Origin: Phoenix dactylifera
Lineage: Eukaryota > Streptophyta > Magnoliopsida > Arecales > Arecaceae
NCBI RefSeq assembly: GCF_009389715.1
Contig: NC_052407.1
Span: 9,148,475 to 9,212,474, forward strand
Direction: 5' to 3'
DNA: 64,000 nt
The notes beneath the pieces were generated by a model. It saw nothing but the letters and a program-made list of their open reading frames with translations, searched no databases and was not told where the DNA came from. A program made the translations under genes and the position numbers. Numbering within the stretch: position 1 is the stretch's first letter; every line of letters begins with the position of its first letter. Shown piece after piece: positions 49,941 to 61,574 of this stretch.

Positions 49941-51283
49941 GGCATGTTTGGATGACTAATAAGATCTCCCTTCAGGACATATGATAAGATCTTTTGACAG
50001 GGCATGTTCTTAATAAAATATAGTGGATGCCGGGGTGAAACAGGGCGACCAAAGGAGAAGTTAATCCTTAATTTTTATAGATAAGAAAATTTATCTCTTA
50101 AAAAGTAATTAGTTATCCCTATGTTTTTGGATAAGATAAAGAAGCGTTCAAAAGAAATTAGTTTTTCCTATAAACGAGGAAGTGGGTGCTCTATTTATCC
50201 CTGCGTTCATCATATTTTTGAAAAAGATTCTCCAAAAATCCCTGATAGCGTTTTAATGGCAGCAAAGGATATACGAATTTATAAATGAACTCAAAATGTC
50301 AATTTGAAAAGTTTATATAAAATTTACAAAAGAATACCTACTCTTGCTCTTTAAGCAGGATGTTAGGAGTTAGATTCAGGGCGGCAACACTAATCTTTTC
50401 GATCCTCTAATTAGTAAATTATTGGTTCCATAAGTTGTGACTGTATGCATCCAGTGTCTCTACCACAAAGTATCTCATTGGCTTCCAATAATCCCTATTA
50501 TAAATTTATGACATTAAGTAATTTTTGATTACTTTAAACATGCAAGTATAATGCTTAGCAATCTAATGGCCCCACCTCCTATATCCACGATAAATTTTCT
50601 TTACAATATATAAAATATTTGCTCCAATTACTAGATTCCTTAGCAATTGTGCAATTGCGGCAACCTTTGATCTAAAAGATTTTATTATTGTCCCTTCTGT
50701 TTACATGATTATTGCAAGAGAGAAAGAGAAAAAAATTCTATGAAAAAAATTAAGAAACTCAAAAAAGAGAGGATGTACTTAAGCCAAAATAAAAGAGAAA
50801 AAAAAGAATGCATAATTACTCTTGTGCATATCGAAGATAGAACATTTAAACAATCTTTTTTAAAAAATAAAAATCTAGAAACCTAAGAAATTTGGAGATT
50901 CTCAAACGAGTCAGCTCTCAACCCAAGTCAAATAACCAGCGCTCACTCTCTCTTTCCCTCTTTCTTTCCTTTCCTTCCATTTTTCATATGTGTTTCACGT
51001 GCGGTTCGCTTGCATGCCGGTCATCTCCCGGTCAGTTTCAGGTAAAAAAATGCACGGCCATCTCCGAATGCCGCGAGATCCCTCAAATTCCGGTGGGCCC
51101 CCCTCGGTCCGCTAACGGCTGCGCCGCGTCAGTCTTCTTCGTCCCCACACGCCAAAGCCAGAGCGAATGGATCGGCTTCTTTCCCTTTTCCTCCATAATA
51201 TACGCCTAGAAACCGAGTTCTAGGCTTGGGATTGGGGTTAAATACTTCTTCTGAGATCTAAATCCGGTCCTAGAGATTTCCGG

Positions 51284-54200
51284 ATGGCTACGTGCTTCGA
51301 CCGGTGGGAGAAGGATCCCTTCTTCGCCGCCGCCGAGGAAGTCCAGGAAGCCGCCGACAGGTACCAATTTTTGTGTAGTTTTTTCTCCTCCTTCCTCTAA
51401 TTCTAGTCGCCGAAGGATCTTTGGTTTCATTTCTCCCGATTTCCCTTTTCCAGAATGGAATCGCTGTATAGAAGATGGATTGCCGAGAGAAAAGCGGCTT
51501 CTAGCAACACCGGCAATGGTGAAGACGCCTCTGGCGAGCTCCTCAGGGAGCTTCATACGGCCCTCGGGACTGCAAAATGGCAGGTGACTTCTAAAGTTGC
51601 AATTTTGAAGCTAAGATTTGATTTACTCTATGGTTTTTTGGTAATGATTACTGATCAAGGAGGGATTTTGATTATTGTTGGATTATAATTTGCAGCTTGA
51701 GGAGTTAGATCGGGCGGTTAGGTCGAGTGATAAGGCTTGCTCGGCCGGAGAGGACGCGAGGACCCGGCACAGCCAATTCGTTGCGGCGATTGGGAATCAG
51801 ATATTGCTGGTGGAGAATTCTTTGAGGGAATTGACACGTGAGGGGGGGAAGGCTATGGCTTGGGTTCAATTGGATGAAGGAGAAAGGGATGAGCTTGCTC
51901 TTTTCCTGTCCTGTCCCTTGCCAGAACTAGAGAAAGTGGTGACTGTTCCATCTGTTGGTGAGGTCAAATTAGGGGGCAATCAGCTGAGGATGAATGGAGA
52001 GGCTGAATGTTCGAAGAATTGTTTCCTCCTGAATGAGTCGGGTAGAAGGGAAACAGAAGAGAAGAAGGTGCAAGGGCATCGGAGGACGGCAAGTGCCAAC
52101 GCTGATATTGGGGTATGGAAGATTTCAGTTTCTAGTGAGGATGCTCCTAGGAGATCATTTGATGAACGGCCCAACTTACCCCTTCCGAAGATACCCAGCT
52201 TATCTTGCTTAACAAGGGCTATAGAGTCAACATCTAAGGCGAAATTGTCTAAAAATGGCTATAGGAAATGGAAAGGTGGGGATCAACATGAGGCAGAAGA
52301 ATTGATCCCATTACGAGACAATCGATGGAGTCGGGTGAGGAGTTTCTTATTAATTATTATTTTCCGAAAATCATTTAATTATTCAAAACATTATAATTGT
52401 TTTTGTGATCGTGGCTGCTTCATTTAATGTTACTGTTTTTCTGGTTCATCATACAGGGAATAGGTGCATGCTATGAGAAAAGTAAGAGCTGCCTCAGTAG
52501 TTATGGTGATGAATCTTATGATAAGCTGCTCAATGGGTGGTTTGGAGCTCTTCAAAGACAGCTTCAAAGGTCTCAGTATCAAATCCAGTATGGCCATCCT
52601 ATTCAAACTATCTTCTGGGTCATTCTCGTAGTTGTATTACTAGGTGAGTTTTCCTTCCCTTTTCTCCCTTGGTTTCTTTTCCAAGATTGAAGTTCTTCTA
52701 TTCATGGCAATTCTCTTATTTATTATACTCATTGCTTTTTAATGAATGAGTGCTCAACATGAAAACATTCCTGTGTTTATTGACCTTCCTAGTTGGGAGT
52801 GCTAATAGATAGTTTGGATAATAAAGATGTTGGACAAATGGATTGGGTGGTGGGGAACTTGTATTGTGATTATAGGTTCTGGTTTTGTTCATTGAAAAGG
52901 TTTCTTGGAAGGGATACTAATGAGTTAGAGCCATCTCAGCTTGCTTGTAATCTAGTTTCATAGGTTGAGCTGTAACAATCACCATCTCAGCTTGCTTTCA
53001 ATCTAGTTTCATAGGTTGAGCTGTAACAATCAGACGTTCATCTCACAAGCCAAGCTTGAGCCTTGAATTAGGATCAGGATTAAAAGGAGATGAGGCTGGG
53101 GTGGGGCAAGCTTGCTGAAAGCTATACTATTAATCTCACAAGCTTATCTGTCAAACTGAATAAAATAGCGGACCCACATCCATGGCTTCCTAGTTAATAT
53201 GCAAATTAAGTTTGCAAATTGTTCACCTGCTATTACTGTTTTGAATTTTTAAAGATATAGGCTCGCGAGCTTTAAAAAAAAGGTCAGTTACAAGATTTGA
53301 TGTGTCAGTAGGCCCATCATCATTGGGAACAAGTCAGGCTGCACAAAACTGGAAAAAGTAGACAAAGCTTGAGCATAGGAAATTTAAAAGAGCTGAACTC
53401 AAGAAAAACCCACCAAGTTGTGTTTAGAGTCAGCATGGAGTTGGTTATTGGCCAACTCACCCTGGCTTGCTGTCAGTCTTTGTGTATCACTGAGATCCCA
53501 TTTTAGGTATTCCTTTTTTGGCAAGGGAAATTTACATAGATCGGCTTTATATGAAGATCTGGTTGAAATCTTTATGAGTGGCTTGTTTTTTCCACAAACA
53601 CACACAGATAGACAGAGAGAAACACTTGTGGGGCGCTTAGTGTAGAACCAGAATTATAGATTATGGTACTCCTCTTCTTCCTACTCAAGGATGAAGGCTG
53701 CATTGCAAAATTAGTAATCTAATTCCAAAATCCAAATTATGTCATCTATAAATATATGAAGAGGATCTAATTGGGTTTTTTTCCACTGATTTTGAAAATA
53801 ATCAATGCATGTCTACCACAAAAGATGTAAATTATGGTACAAGTTGTGGCGCCGCACATGAGTGATTCTGTATGATGTCTTACAAAGCATTACCCGAGGG
53901 CCTGAAGTCACTTTTGGAGGTACAAACATTTTTCTGTGATGATATGTGATGTTTTATTATATGTCACATTTATCTTCGGATGGATTCTCCATTTACACTC
54001 AGCTTAAAATGATTTCTTATTTTGACTGCTTCCCTCAAATAAAGAAACTATTGACCTTTTTTAAGTCCTGTTTCCAGTACAATATCTCCCATGGCCTTTG
54101 CAACTTCTCACTTTTTGTTTGGATTAAAAAGTTAACGAAACGTACAACAAATTGTAGTTGTTGAACTTTAATTATCTTCTTGAATAGGCATTACAATTGT

Positions 54201-54536
54201 GCATTTGCATGTTCAATAATTAAGTGGTTTCTTAAATTAAAGTATTTCTCGTATTTCTTTTTTTTTTTTTTTAAATTCGTTTCTTTGCTTGGATGGGGAG
54301 GAAAGGACCTTTATTTAGCTTCCAGAGGCCCACCATTTTTTTATCCATTTTAATCTTTCAAATTAGGATTGCATATGTCGCCAATTGGATTATGATTTAA
54401 TATCTATGCTAAATGTGAATGCAAGTTTGACCTGAGTTAATCGTCCCTTGTCTACTTTCAAAGCTCAGATTTTTTGTTCAAACTATAACTATCATACTCA
54501 TTTTTTGCAGTCTTATTGGCACTAACTGCAATCTAG
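51284..54536 (+). CDS. Syntaxin-6-N-domain protein with C-terminal membrane anchor (plant syntaxin/t-SNARE-like)
   Basis: Five exons: 51284-51360, 51454-51583, 51696-52334, 52457-52643 and 54511-54536. All junctions are GT..AG and in phase, giving 352 residues and a TAG stop. Residues 1-120 (FDRWEKDPFFAAAEEVQEAADR and LEELDRAVRSSDKACSAGED) match the syntaxin-6/SYP6-type N-terminal three-helix domain, which binds tethering and fusion partners at Golgi or endosomes. The C-terminus, FWVILVVVLLVLLALTAI, is a tail anchor; its last eight residues come from a 26-bp exon after a 1.87 kb intron. Between them lies a Ser/charged, probably disordered linker. I see no canonical Qc-SNARE heptad motif with a central Gln. 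The family resembles Arabidopsis proteins annotated as syntaxin/t-SNARE family (At4g30240-like, from memory). A membrane-traffic role is inferred. Confidence 0.87.
52931..53032. repeat. 51-bp tandem duplication in intron 4
   Basis: 52931-52981 and 52982-53032 are near-identical (CCATCTCAGCTTGCTT start; GAGCTGTAACAATCA end). They differ at two positions, so the duplication is recent. It lies in the long last intron of the syntaxin-like gene. Confidence 0.9.
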
Positions 54537-56000
54537 TGGAGATAGACATTTTGATAAATCATTTGACAGTTGGAAAATCCAGGAGTGCAGGTTCCAGCTT
54601 TTGTTCTTTGACAACAGTAGGTATTTTATTTTGTCTTCAAAGCATATCAGCATCCACTCATATATAAAAACATAAACAACCATGTAAAAACAAATGTGTA
54701 ACTCTTGGAATTGATAGAAAGCTACTGATAGGGCTGGCAAGAAGTTGGATGAATACATAGCTTTATGGTCCCTACTTAACATCATGTTTTGCTAACTTTG
54801 CAAATTCTACTGCTATGACATGAGTGGTATTAAGCCTATGAAACAACAATCTGTTGAAAAGTTATGTAAAGAGGAAATGTGTCATGTGAAATGGAACTTT
54901 TTTGTGGTTCGGAAGTATGTACATACATCTGAGGTAATTACTTTCATGCTAGTTAGCACAAGGGTCATGTTGCCGTATCTTGTTTCTAGGCTTGTATTCA
55001 CATACATGTTCATGCCGAGTTTATACATCTGGAGGTTATATGTGATTCAGCATCATTGTCAAATTTCATGAGCTCAAAACTTTACAAGAAGTTGTTACAG
55101 TTGAGCATGTCTTATCCAAAGCTTTAACTTCATGAGAAATGATATACATGTGAAAGGATAGTGAGCTTGGATGAAATGCAACTCATTAATGGATGTGTAT
55201 GCAAACTTGTTTCTGAGACCATATTTCATCAACAGTTTGCATGATCTCATCTTTTGGAATGATTCAGTTGTATGATCACTTGTACCATGCAAGCATGTCC
55301 ATAAACTTGACGTGGAAGGAAAATTGTTCTTAAATAAGAGTTTGCATGAATATAGTTGCTGCAGTCATCCTATATAGCATGCATTTGATTTTCAAATGCT
55401 AAATATGATTTGTCTGCATGTTCACAAGATATATATGTATGCTGTGGATCTTCATTGTTGATTTTCAAATGCAGTGCTAGTTCTGGACAAAGAATCAGAA
55501 GAAAGTCTGCAAACTGTATCCCCATCGATTGCCTTCTTAGCTATCACTGCATTTTTTGATACATGCAAATAACTACACAATACACATGCATAAGAGATTG
55601 CTCTTGCAAAAACCAAATGGTTGAACTGCCATGGTACGCCTGCCATCCTGTTATTTTGTGCCCACCTGGAAATCAAATGGATGGGCGGATGGGATCTGAG
55701 TAAATGGTTAATGACAACAATGAAGCTTACAAAGTCACCAACTCAAAGCTATTCAATTTGGGTGGTTAGTGAGGCACTGCACTGAAACATAAGCTTTGTC
55801 TGTCCAAACAAATAGTCGGTTGTCCTGCTGCTGTTGATTTTAGATGGGGTCTGTATTAAGGACCCTCAGCGGGCAAAAAAAAAAAAAACACATGCAGGGA
55901 CGTTCCCATGGCAGAAACAAGATTATGTATTGAATACATACAACCAAAGAGTAATCTGGGAGACTTGGGCCAGGAGGATGTCTTCTGGGATACCCTGTGG
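54537..56000. other. Intergenic, 3' flank of the syntaxin-like gene
   Basis: AT-rich; no gene recognised. Its last eight bases (CCCTGTGG) are the target duplication of the hAT element. Confidence 0.55.
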
Positions 56001-56223
56001 TAGAGCTGATCAAAACCGGGCTCGGGCCGGGCTCTACAGCAGAAATTAGGCCCGATGGCTATGCCCAGACCCGGCCCGGCCCGACTATCGGGCTTAAATT
56101 TTTGTCCAGGCCCGACCCAACCTTATAAATCTGGTCCCAGGCCCGACCCGAGAGGCCCGACCCGACGGGCCCGACCCGACACCCGACCCGACAGGCCCGA
56201 CCCAACACCCACCTCCCTCCCCC

Positions 56224-56230
<7 letters not shown>

Positions 56231-56262
<32 letters not shown>
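56231..56262. repeat. CT microsatellite inside the hAT element
   Basis: (CT)n of about 16 units at the boundary between the subterminal GGGCC-rich part and the gene-like fragment. Confidence 0.9.
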
Positions 56263-56267
<5 letters not shown>

Positions 56268-56269
56268 CC

Positions 56270-56635
56270 TGCACCTCGTAGCCGGGATCGAGCTCGAAGA
56301 GGAGGAGGACTGCCGGCTCGCACCCGGCCGTCACGGCGGCGATGGTCTCGCGGAGGCGGTCCACGCAGTCGACGAAGTCGAGATAAGGGGGGACGGCGCG
56401 GTTGATGCGGGCGTGGAGGACCTTGGTGGCCATGGCCTGCGAGCGGTGCCACCGCCTCGGTGACCGCGTCCAGGGAGTCGAGGCCGAGGGAGAGGCGGGC
56501 GTCCACGGCGGCGAGGCCTTTGTCCTTGCGGGCGGAGGCACGGAGAATGGAGACGATGTTGGAGCGGGAGGCGCGGAGCGCGGCGATCACCGCCTCGTCG
56601 TTGTCGTCGACCGCTATCGTCGCTCGCTGCTCCTC
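56270..56635 (-). pseudogene. Captured host gene fragment (unidentified helical protein)
   Basis: The minus strand reads continuously as EEQRATIAVDDNDEAV, AALRASRSNIVSILRASARK, GLAAVDARLSLGLDSLDA and VTEAVAPL. After a one-base frame change it continues as AMATKVLHARINRAVPPYLD, FVDCVDRLRETIAAVTAGCE and PAVLLLFELDPGYEV. Periodic hydrophobic residues predict helices, and codon third positions are GC-rich as in host genes. The wording faintly recalls the N-terminal helices of exocyst EXO70 subunits, but I cannot confirm that. The frameshift between the two halves means no intact product. Confidence 0.5.
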
Positions 56636-56840
56636 CCGGTGCGGCGGCTCTCAGCGAGGGAGGGGGGGTGCGGCGGCTCTCAGCGAGGGGGGGGGTGCGG
56701 CGGCTCTCAGCGAGGGAAGGAGGGGGGGTGCGGCGGCTCTCAGCGAGGGAGGGGGGGTGCGGCGGCTCTCAGCAAGGGGGAGGGGGGGGGCGGCTCTCTG
56801 CGAGGGAGGGAGGGGGGGTGCGGCGGCTCTCAGCGAGGGG
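56636..56840. repeat. GC-rich minisatellite inside the hAT element
   Basis: About seven units of 29-35 bp, each with GTGCGGCGGCTCTCAGCGAG followed by a G-run of varying length. Confidence 0.9.
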
Positions 56841-58086
56841 GGTGGGTGGGTGGGTTTGGTTTAGGACTTTAGTCTAGGGTTTCTCAAAAAAAAAATTTAA
56901 TATATTATATTAATGTTTTATGGTCGGGCCGGGCCGAACCGGGCCATTTTTAAAAGTTTCCAGGCCCGGCCCGATTTTTTTGGTCGGGCCGCTTTTCCTG
57001 CCCAGGCCCGACCCATGGGCGCTTTTTCAATGCCCAAGCCCGAAAATTTTCGGGCCGGGCCGGGCGGGCTGGGCGGGCCAGAAGGCCCGTGATCACCTCT
57101 ACCCTGTGGCTTTCATAGCATGCATTTCATACAGCCTAACATTTCTTAATGTCATATATGCTGTTTCTTTTAGTCTGACCAATCTTTTCTTTTCAAATTT
57201 TGCTTCAGCGCAGGTTTTTGACAATTTTTAAGCTCGCGACAACCACATGCATCAGAGCCGCAACTCTTTTTAAGGTTTCTTGTTAGTAAAAGATCTATCC
57301 AGAAAGCCTTGTCTTGAGAGGCCTTGTCTGTATTTTGTTGTGAAAAGTTTTCTGTATCGCAATGGAAATTTTGGTTTTTTTTTTTTTTCCATAGATCACT
57401 ATTTGCCTCCTCCTTCTAATGGCAACAGAGAAGTATCAATTGTTGTGCCTGTTTCTAAGAGCAGTCTGATTCTTTTCCCATAAAATGACAGTTCAGGAAT
57501 ACATATGCAACATCCCATGCTGACACATGAAGAGGCATAGCGATGGAATCATCCCCATTGTTGATGCACTTAATTTTGCAAATTGCATGCGCCCACACTG
57601 CATGCAGATGATTCATGGATCGTTAGAAATCCTGGTTGGCGTTTCTTTGGATGCAGGATGTATAATGTATGCTGTCATCTTCCTCTTTTCGTGTTTATTC
57701 TTCGATTTTTGACTTGAATATCCAGCCTCAACTTAGTGCTCCAAATAAATGGAGGCTATAGTTACTTCTGTTGGCATGATCCACTTTCAAATGCAAGAGG
57801 CAAGGACATTATTAACAAGCTCTTGCAATGGAACGAGAAGGCCGGGGTCTGGCTTTCGAGCTATGAAAAAAAAAAAGGATCAAAAGAGCGGCGTTCTAGA
57901 GGCTCTTGTAGTTATTTTATGATGTCTCAATTTTAAATTTATCGGGCCACTCCAAACTAGACGTGGACTAGACAGGTCCAATCTTTCAACTTGATAATTA
58001 TATTCATAATTTGCAACACGAACCCAGCTTGCCTATCCGCGTGTCCAAGATTACATATTAACATGGTGGGAGTTCGTGACAGCCAG

Positions 58087-58214
58087 TGCATGAGTGCATG
58101 GCCAATCATAGTCCAGTCAGCATGGTGTTTACATGCAAACGTAGTTACGTCGGCATAGACTTGATTGAAACATTAGTTTCGGATGCCCTGCAACATACGG
58201 ACAGGCCATGCATG
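58087..58214 (+). promoter_or_regulatory. Cluster of RY motifs upstream of the LEA gene
   Basis: TGCATG at 58087-58092 and 58095-58100, CATGCA at 58132-58137, and the palindrome CATGCATG at 58207-58214. An ACGT core is at 58147-58150. RY elements bind B3 factors such as ABI3, FUS3 and LEC2, which drive seed-maturation genes. The cluster lies 380-500 bp before the start codon. Use in this plant is inferred. Confidence 0.55.
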
Positions 58215-58534
58215 GTTTGGGAGTTGGATCCCTTCGTCTCAAGCTCGAATTGGAGAGGATCCCAACTCTCGAAACGTTGTCCCCATGAGCCAACCGCTTT
58301 GGCCGGTGCCATTTCTGTCTTCCTCCCACAAAATTTTCTCCGACATTCTCTCCATTCCACTTCTCGTTATGCAGTCCACCGGCATTTCAGAGAAATGCAG
58401 TTTGCCGCTAAAAAACAGCACCACAAACAGAGCAAGCTCCAATTTCTTCTATAGGCCGGTTAATTAGTAGAGGCATTGCACTCTTTCCGGGGTCAAAGAA
58501 ACCGTCGCCCAATTGTCCCTCTCCTCCGGCCTTT

Positions 58535-58540
58535 TATATA
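58535..58540 (+). promoter_or_regulatory. TATA box of the LEA gene
   Basis: TATATA within CCTTTTATATAGG, 50 bp before the ATG. This spacing gives a short leader, normal for a small plant gene. Confidence 0.6.
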
Positions 58541-58590
58541 GGTATGTATCCCGAGGGATAGAGTGTGTTGTGTGAGAAAAGAAGAAAGAC

Positions 58591-58860
58591 ATGGCGAGCG
58601 AGCAACCGGCGAGGCCAAGGGCGAGCGAGGAGGGAGTCAGGGGAATAGAGGAGCTGCCCCTCGAGAGCAGCCCCTACGTGAAGTACTCGGACCTGGAGGA
58701 CTACAAGCAGCAGGGCTATGGCACCCACGGCCACCTCCCTACCCTTGACACCTCGAGGCACGGCGGCGGTGCCACCGACGGCCCCACGCTCTCCGGCACC
58801 GGCCTCTCCGAGGAGCGGGCCCGCGCCGTTGATCCCGGCGACCGCCCAAGCACTGCGTAA
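58591..58860 (+). CDS. Late embryogenesis abundant protein, group 6 (LEA_6/PvLEA18 type)
   Basis: Intronless, 89 residues, TAA stop. The core LPLESSPYVKYSDLEDY (residues 22-38) followed by KQQGYGTHGHLP, GGGATDGPTLSGTGLSEE and an acidic/Pro tail is the signature of group 6 LEA proteins. These are small, Gly-rich, hydrophilic and disordered. They accumulate in drying seeds and under water deficit, and are thought to protect other proteins. There is no signal peptide or membrane segment, so it is cytosolic or nuclear. Length fits the family (about 80-100). A TATA box and an RY-motif cluster upstream agree with seed expression. The coding region is GC-rich in an AT-rich setting. No defect seen. 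Confidence 0.92.
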   Translation: MASEQPARPRASEEGVRGIEELPLESSPYVKYSDLEDYKQQGYGTHGHLPTLDTSRHGGGATDGPTLSGTGLSEERARAVDPGDRPSTA

Positions 58861-59174
58861 GCTTAGGTACAGCTAGCAAGAGGGAATTGTATTAGTTCTC
58901 GATTGGGAGTCCCATGCATGCATGACTATCGACTCGTTACCAGGCTGTGCTCTTTGTCATGGTTGGTTTAGTAAGTTGGTTGAACATGGTTTTTTATGAA
59001 CATGTTAGTAGGCGTTCCATGCCATTTGTGTGAACATGAGAGAGTTTATTTGGTGAGGTGACGCTTGTTTAATTTGTTGATCATTTTTGAATTATTGTCA
59101 ATGTACCTATCTTTGTTGTATTATGGAAACAATTTGTATCTAATTGTGAACCATTTGCAAGTAGTCATTCTTGA

Positions 59175-59229
<55 letters not shown>

Positions 59230-61574
59230 GTCTCTCTGTGTGTGTGCGTGCGCGCCCTTCTTGATGGCATTCTTCAGAAAAGAAGGTTGCATAAAATTAA
59301 AAGATGCGAGTAGGTGTATTGGGTTACATTTACCACACTTCTGAATCAATCATGTGTATGACATACTGAGTGCTAGTCCAATTCTAACGTTCTATGCATG
59401 CTTTTGAAGGTGGGGCAATGTGAGTCAATACGACAGTGATCTGGTCTCTTTATGGATGGTGGTAGTTTGATGCAAGAAGCAAGGACTAGAACATTGAAGC
59501 CTTTACGCTTTTATGTCTCTTTTTCCTTAGCTTTCTTCTAGTTTCGTTGGTTCAATTGTGATGCTTTGTAAGTTTGTTTCATTGCCGCAGTGGAGCTCGG
59601 TGGAGCTTAGTCCTTCCTCCCTTTATTCTTTTTTCTTTTTCAATAGCTTTAACTTTTTTTACCTCATTATTGCTTTATGCACGACGCCATGGGAGATTAC
59701 GTTGGGTGGAGTTTGCTTGGAGATACACTGTGTGAGTTCCCAATATCTTCAATTGCTTAGCCAATTGCTTGAAGCACCAGCATTACAAGAAATGTCAGGG
59801 GAGAAAAACTACCACTGTAGATGTTTTAAGAACCTGCCTCATAAAAACATATATTTATATATGTTTATGATGCGTGCATGATCTATTAATCATGCTTTGT
59901 TTCACAGGTCACTCGGACCCAGTTACACCTCTCCCACAACAGTAATGTTTTACCACCAGGCTAGCACTTAATTTCTACACTTCTTCGTCTCGGTCATGCC
60001 CGTTTGGCATTTCTTTACTTCATTCCATCACCATCCCCTCTTTATCTCCCACCCCATCCATCTCCTTTTCCTCTAAATCCACCATTTATTCGGTTTGAAG
60101 GAAAATGAACCAGAAAAAGGGTTGTTGATGTGGATGCGACTCAAATAAATTGGTTGCAAAGTCTCATTACTTAAAAAAGAATGAATTAGGTTTCCCTCTT
60201 ACCACTAACTTTTGTTTTCAAAGTTGCACTTTTCAGCTCAAAAGTTGTCATGCGGATATGTCAGACCATCAGAGTTGGTGGATATGTTAGAGTCAGTGCT
60301 TGCTGTGATGTTGTCTAATGAAAACAAATTGAGGTACCACTTACCCCATTTAAGGTTAAAATGGATTCCACCAGCTTGAGCCGAATTGTCGACACAATTT
60401 GATTAAATTTCTCATAGTTTAACACTTGGATGTGAAGTATATCTAAAAGAAGAGATCGACTCAAAAAATTACCCGAAATCTCATTTATTATTTTTATCTG
60501 TTCTTCTTCCAATGATGATAATGATGATGAGGATGAGTGAAAAACATACATGTAAATTAAGTAATAAAGGTTTCATAAAGCTGCTACTGAACTTTAAAAC
60601 TAATGTAACATAAAAAAAAAACCCAAAAACTTTAAAACTAATGAATAATGTTTACCAGGAAAAAAAACACTATTTGATGATAGAGACATAGCATCTTCTT
60701 CATGCAAAAAAGAAAAGAAGGAATATATGCATGCTTTGTTATACTTGATTTATGATTTGTAATTATTGACTTTTGCAAACTTCACTATGTCGAATATTCT
60801 TTTGAACAATAATTCACCATCTTATCCATCCACTTGGCTATTTAAAATGGAATTATATTCTTTTCTTCGGAAACTTAGGAAATAGGAACCTAAAGGTTGG
60901 CAGAATAAATTTTGAACGTGATGATAAAAGAATTATCAACTTACAAAAAGTAATACATGGCGCCTAGGTAACAAGATGAAGAATCCTAGAAACTATTCAA
61001 AAGAATATATAATGTCTTTTGAATTAAGAGTTCATGTGGTTCATGAACCTACTATCTACCTTGAGTGGTGCCATTGACATATCCTACATATTTTGTGAGG
61101 ACCAAGTTGTTGATTAATGACCCCCACCAGCTTTTGGAAAGGATCCATGTGAAGAAAGAGCATCATGCTCTTTCGATTGGACTAGCCATATCCAATTGAC
61201 GTATTATACTAAACTTTCTCAATAAACAAAATCACAGAATTTAGAAAGCCAGATAGATAGACATGTGAATCCACCGATGCCACAGTTTATTAACTGCAAA
61301 ATTTCAATTCCTCTGCATTAAACTCGCTCAGCCTGGAAGCATGCATGCTTCCTTTGTTTCTCGTTGAAACAATCTAGGGAAAGATGCAACAAATTTGCGT
61401 GCACTTCCAGCTTCATCGCCATCTTTTTCTTTTATTTCCTTCCTTCCTTTTTTTTTTTTTTGAGCGAATGCACCTAGTTGCTAACCTAACGTATTTGCAT
61501 GCACACCTAATGTGTTACCTAAAGTGATGAGGTCTACTATTGCTACTCTCGTATAAAAACAAATGCGAGTATCA
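58861..61574. other. Intergenic, nothing recognised
   Basis: 3' flank of the LEA gene with a CT microsatellite at 59177-59223. Otherwise AT-rich without recognised genes. Confidence 0.55.
59177..59223. repeat. CT microsatellite
   Basis: (TC)n of about 23 units followed by a degenerate TCTG/TG tail to about 59247. Confidence 0.95.

Larger units (their letters stand above)
56001..57101. mobile_element. Non-autonomous hAT element carrying a captured gene fragment
   Basis: The ends are TAGAGCTGATCA (56001) and TGATCACCTCTA (57101), an inverted repeat with one mismatch. An exact 8-bp target duplication CCCTGTGG is on both sides (55993-56000 and 57102-57109). The 8-bp duplication and TAGAG ends define the hAT superfamily. 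The subterminal parts are rich in GGGCC/GGCCCGACC units. The 1101-bp body carries no transposase. It holds a CT microsatellite, a GC-rich gene-like fragment on the minus strand (about 56270-56635) and a tandem GC-rich minisatellite (56636-56840). The gene-like piece suggests a Pack-type element. Confidence 0.9.
57102..58590. other. Intergenic and promoter region of the LEA gene
   Basis: AT-rich to about 58060. From 58087 there are four RY (CATGCA/TGCATG) cores and a TATA box at 58535-58540. No other gene recognised. Confidence 0.6.

Noticed and set aside
51675-52427. Stand-alone 250-residue protein
   Set aside because: It is exon 3 of the syntaxin-like gene with intron read-through at both ends.
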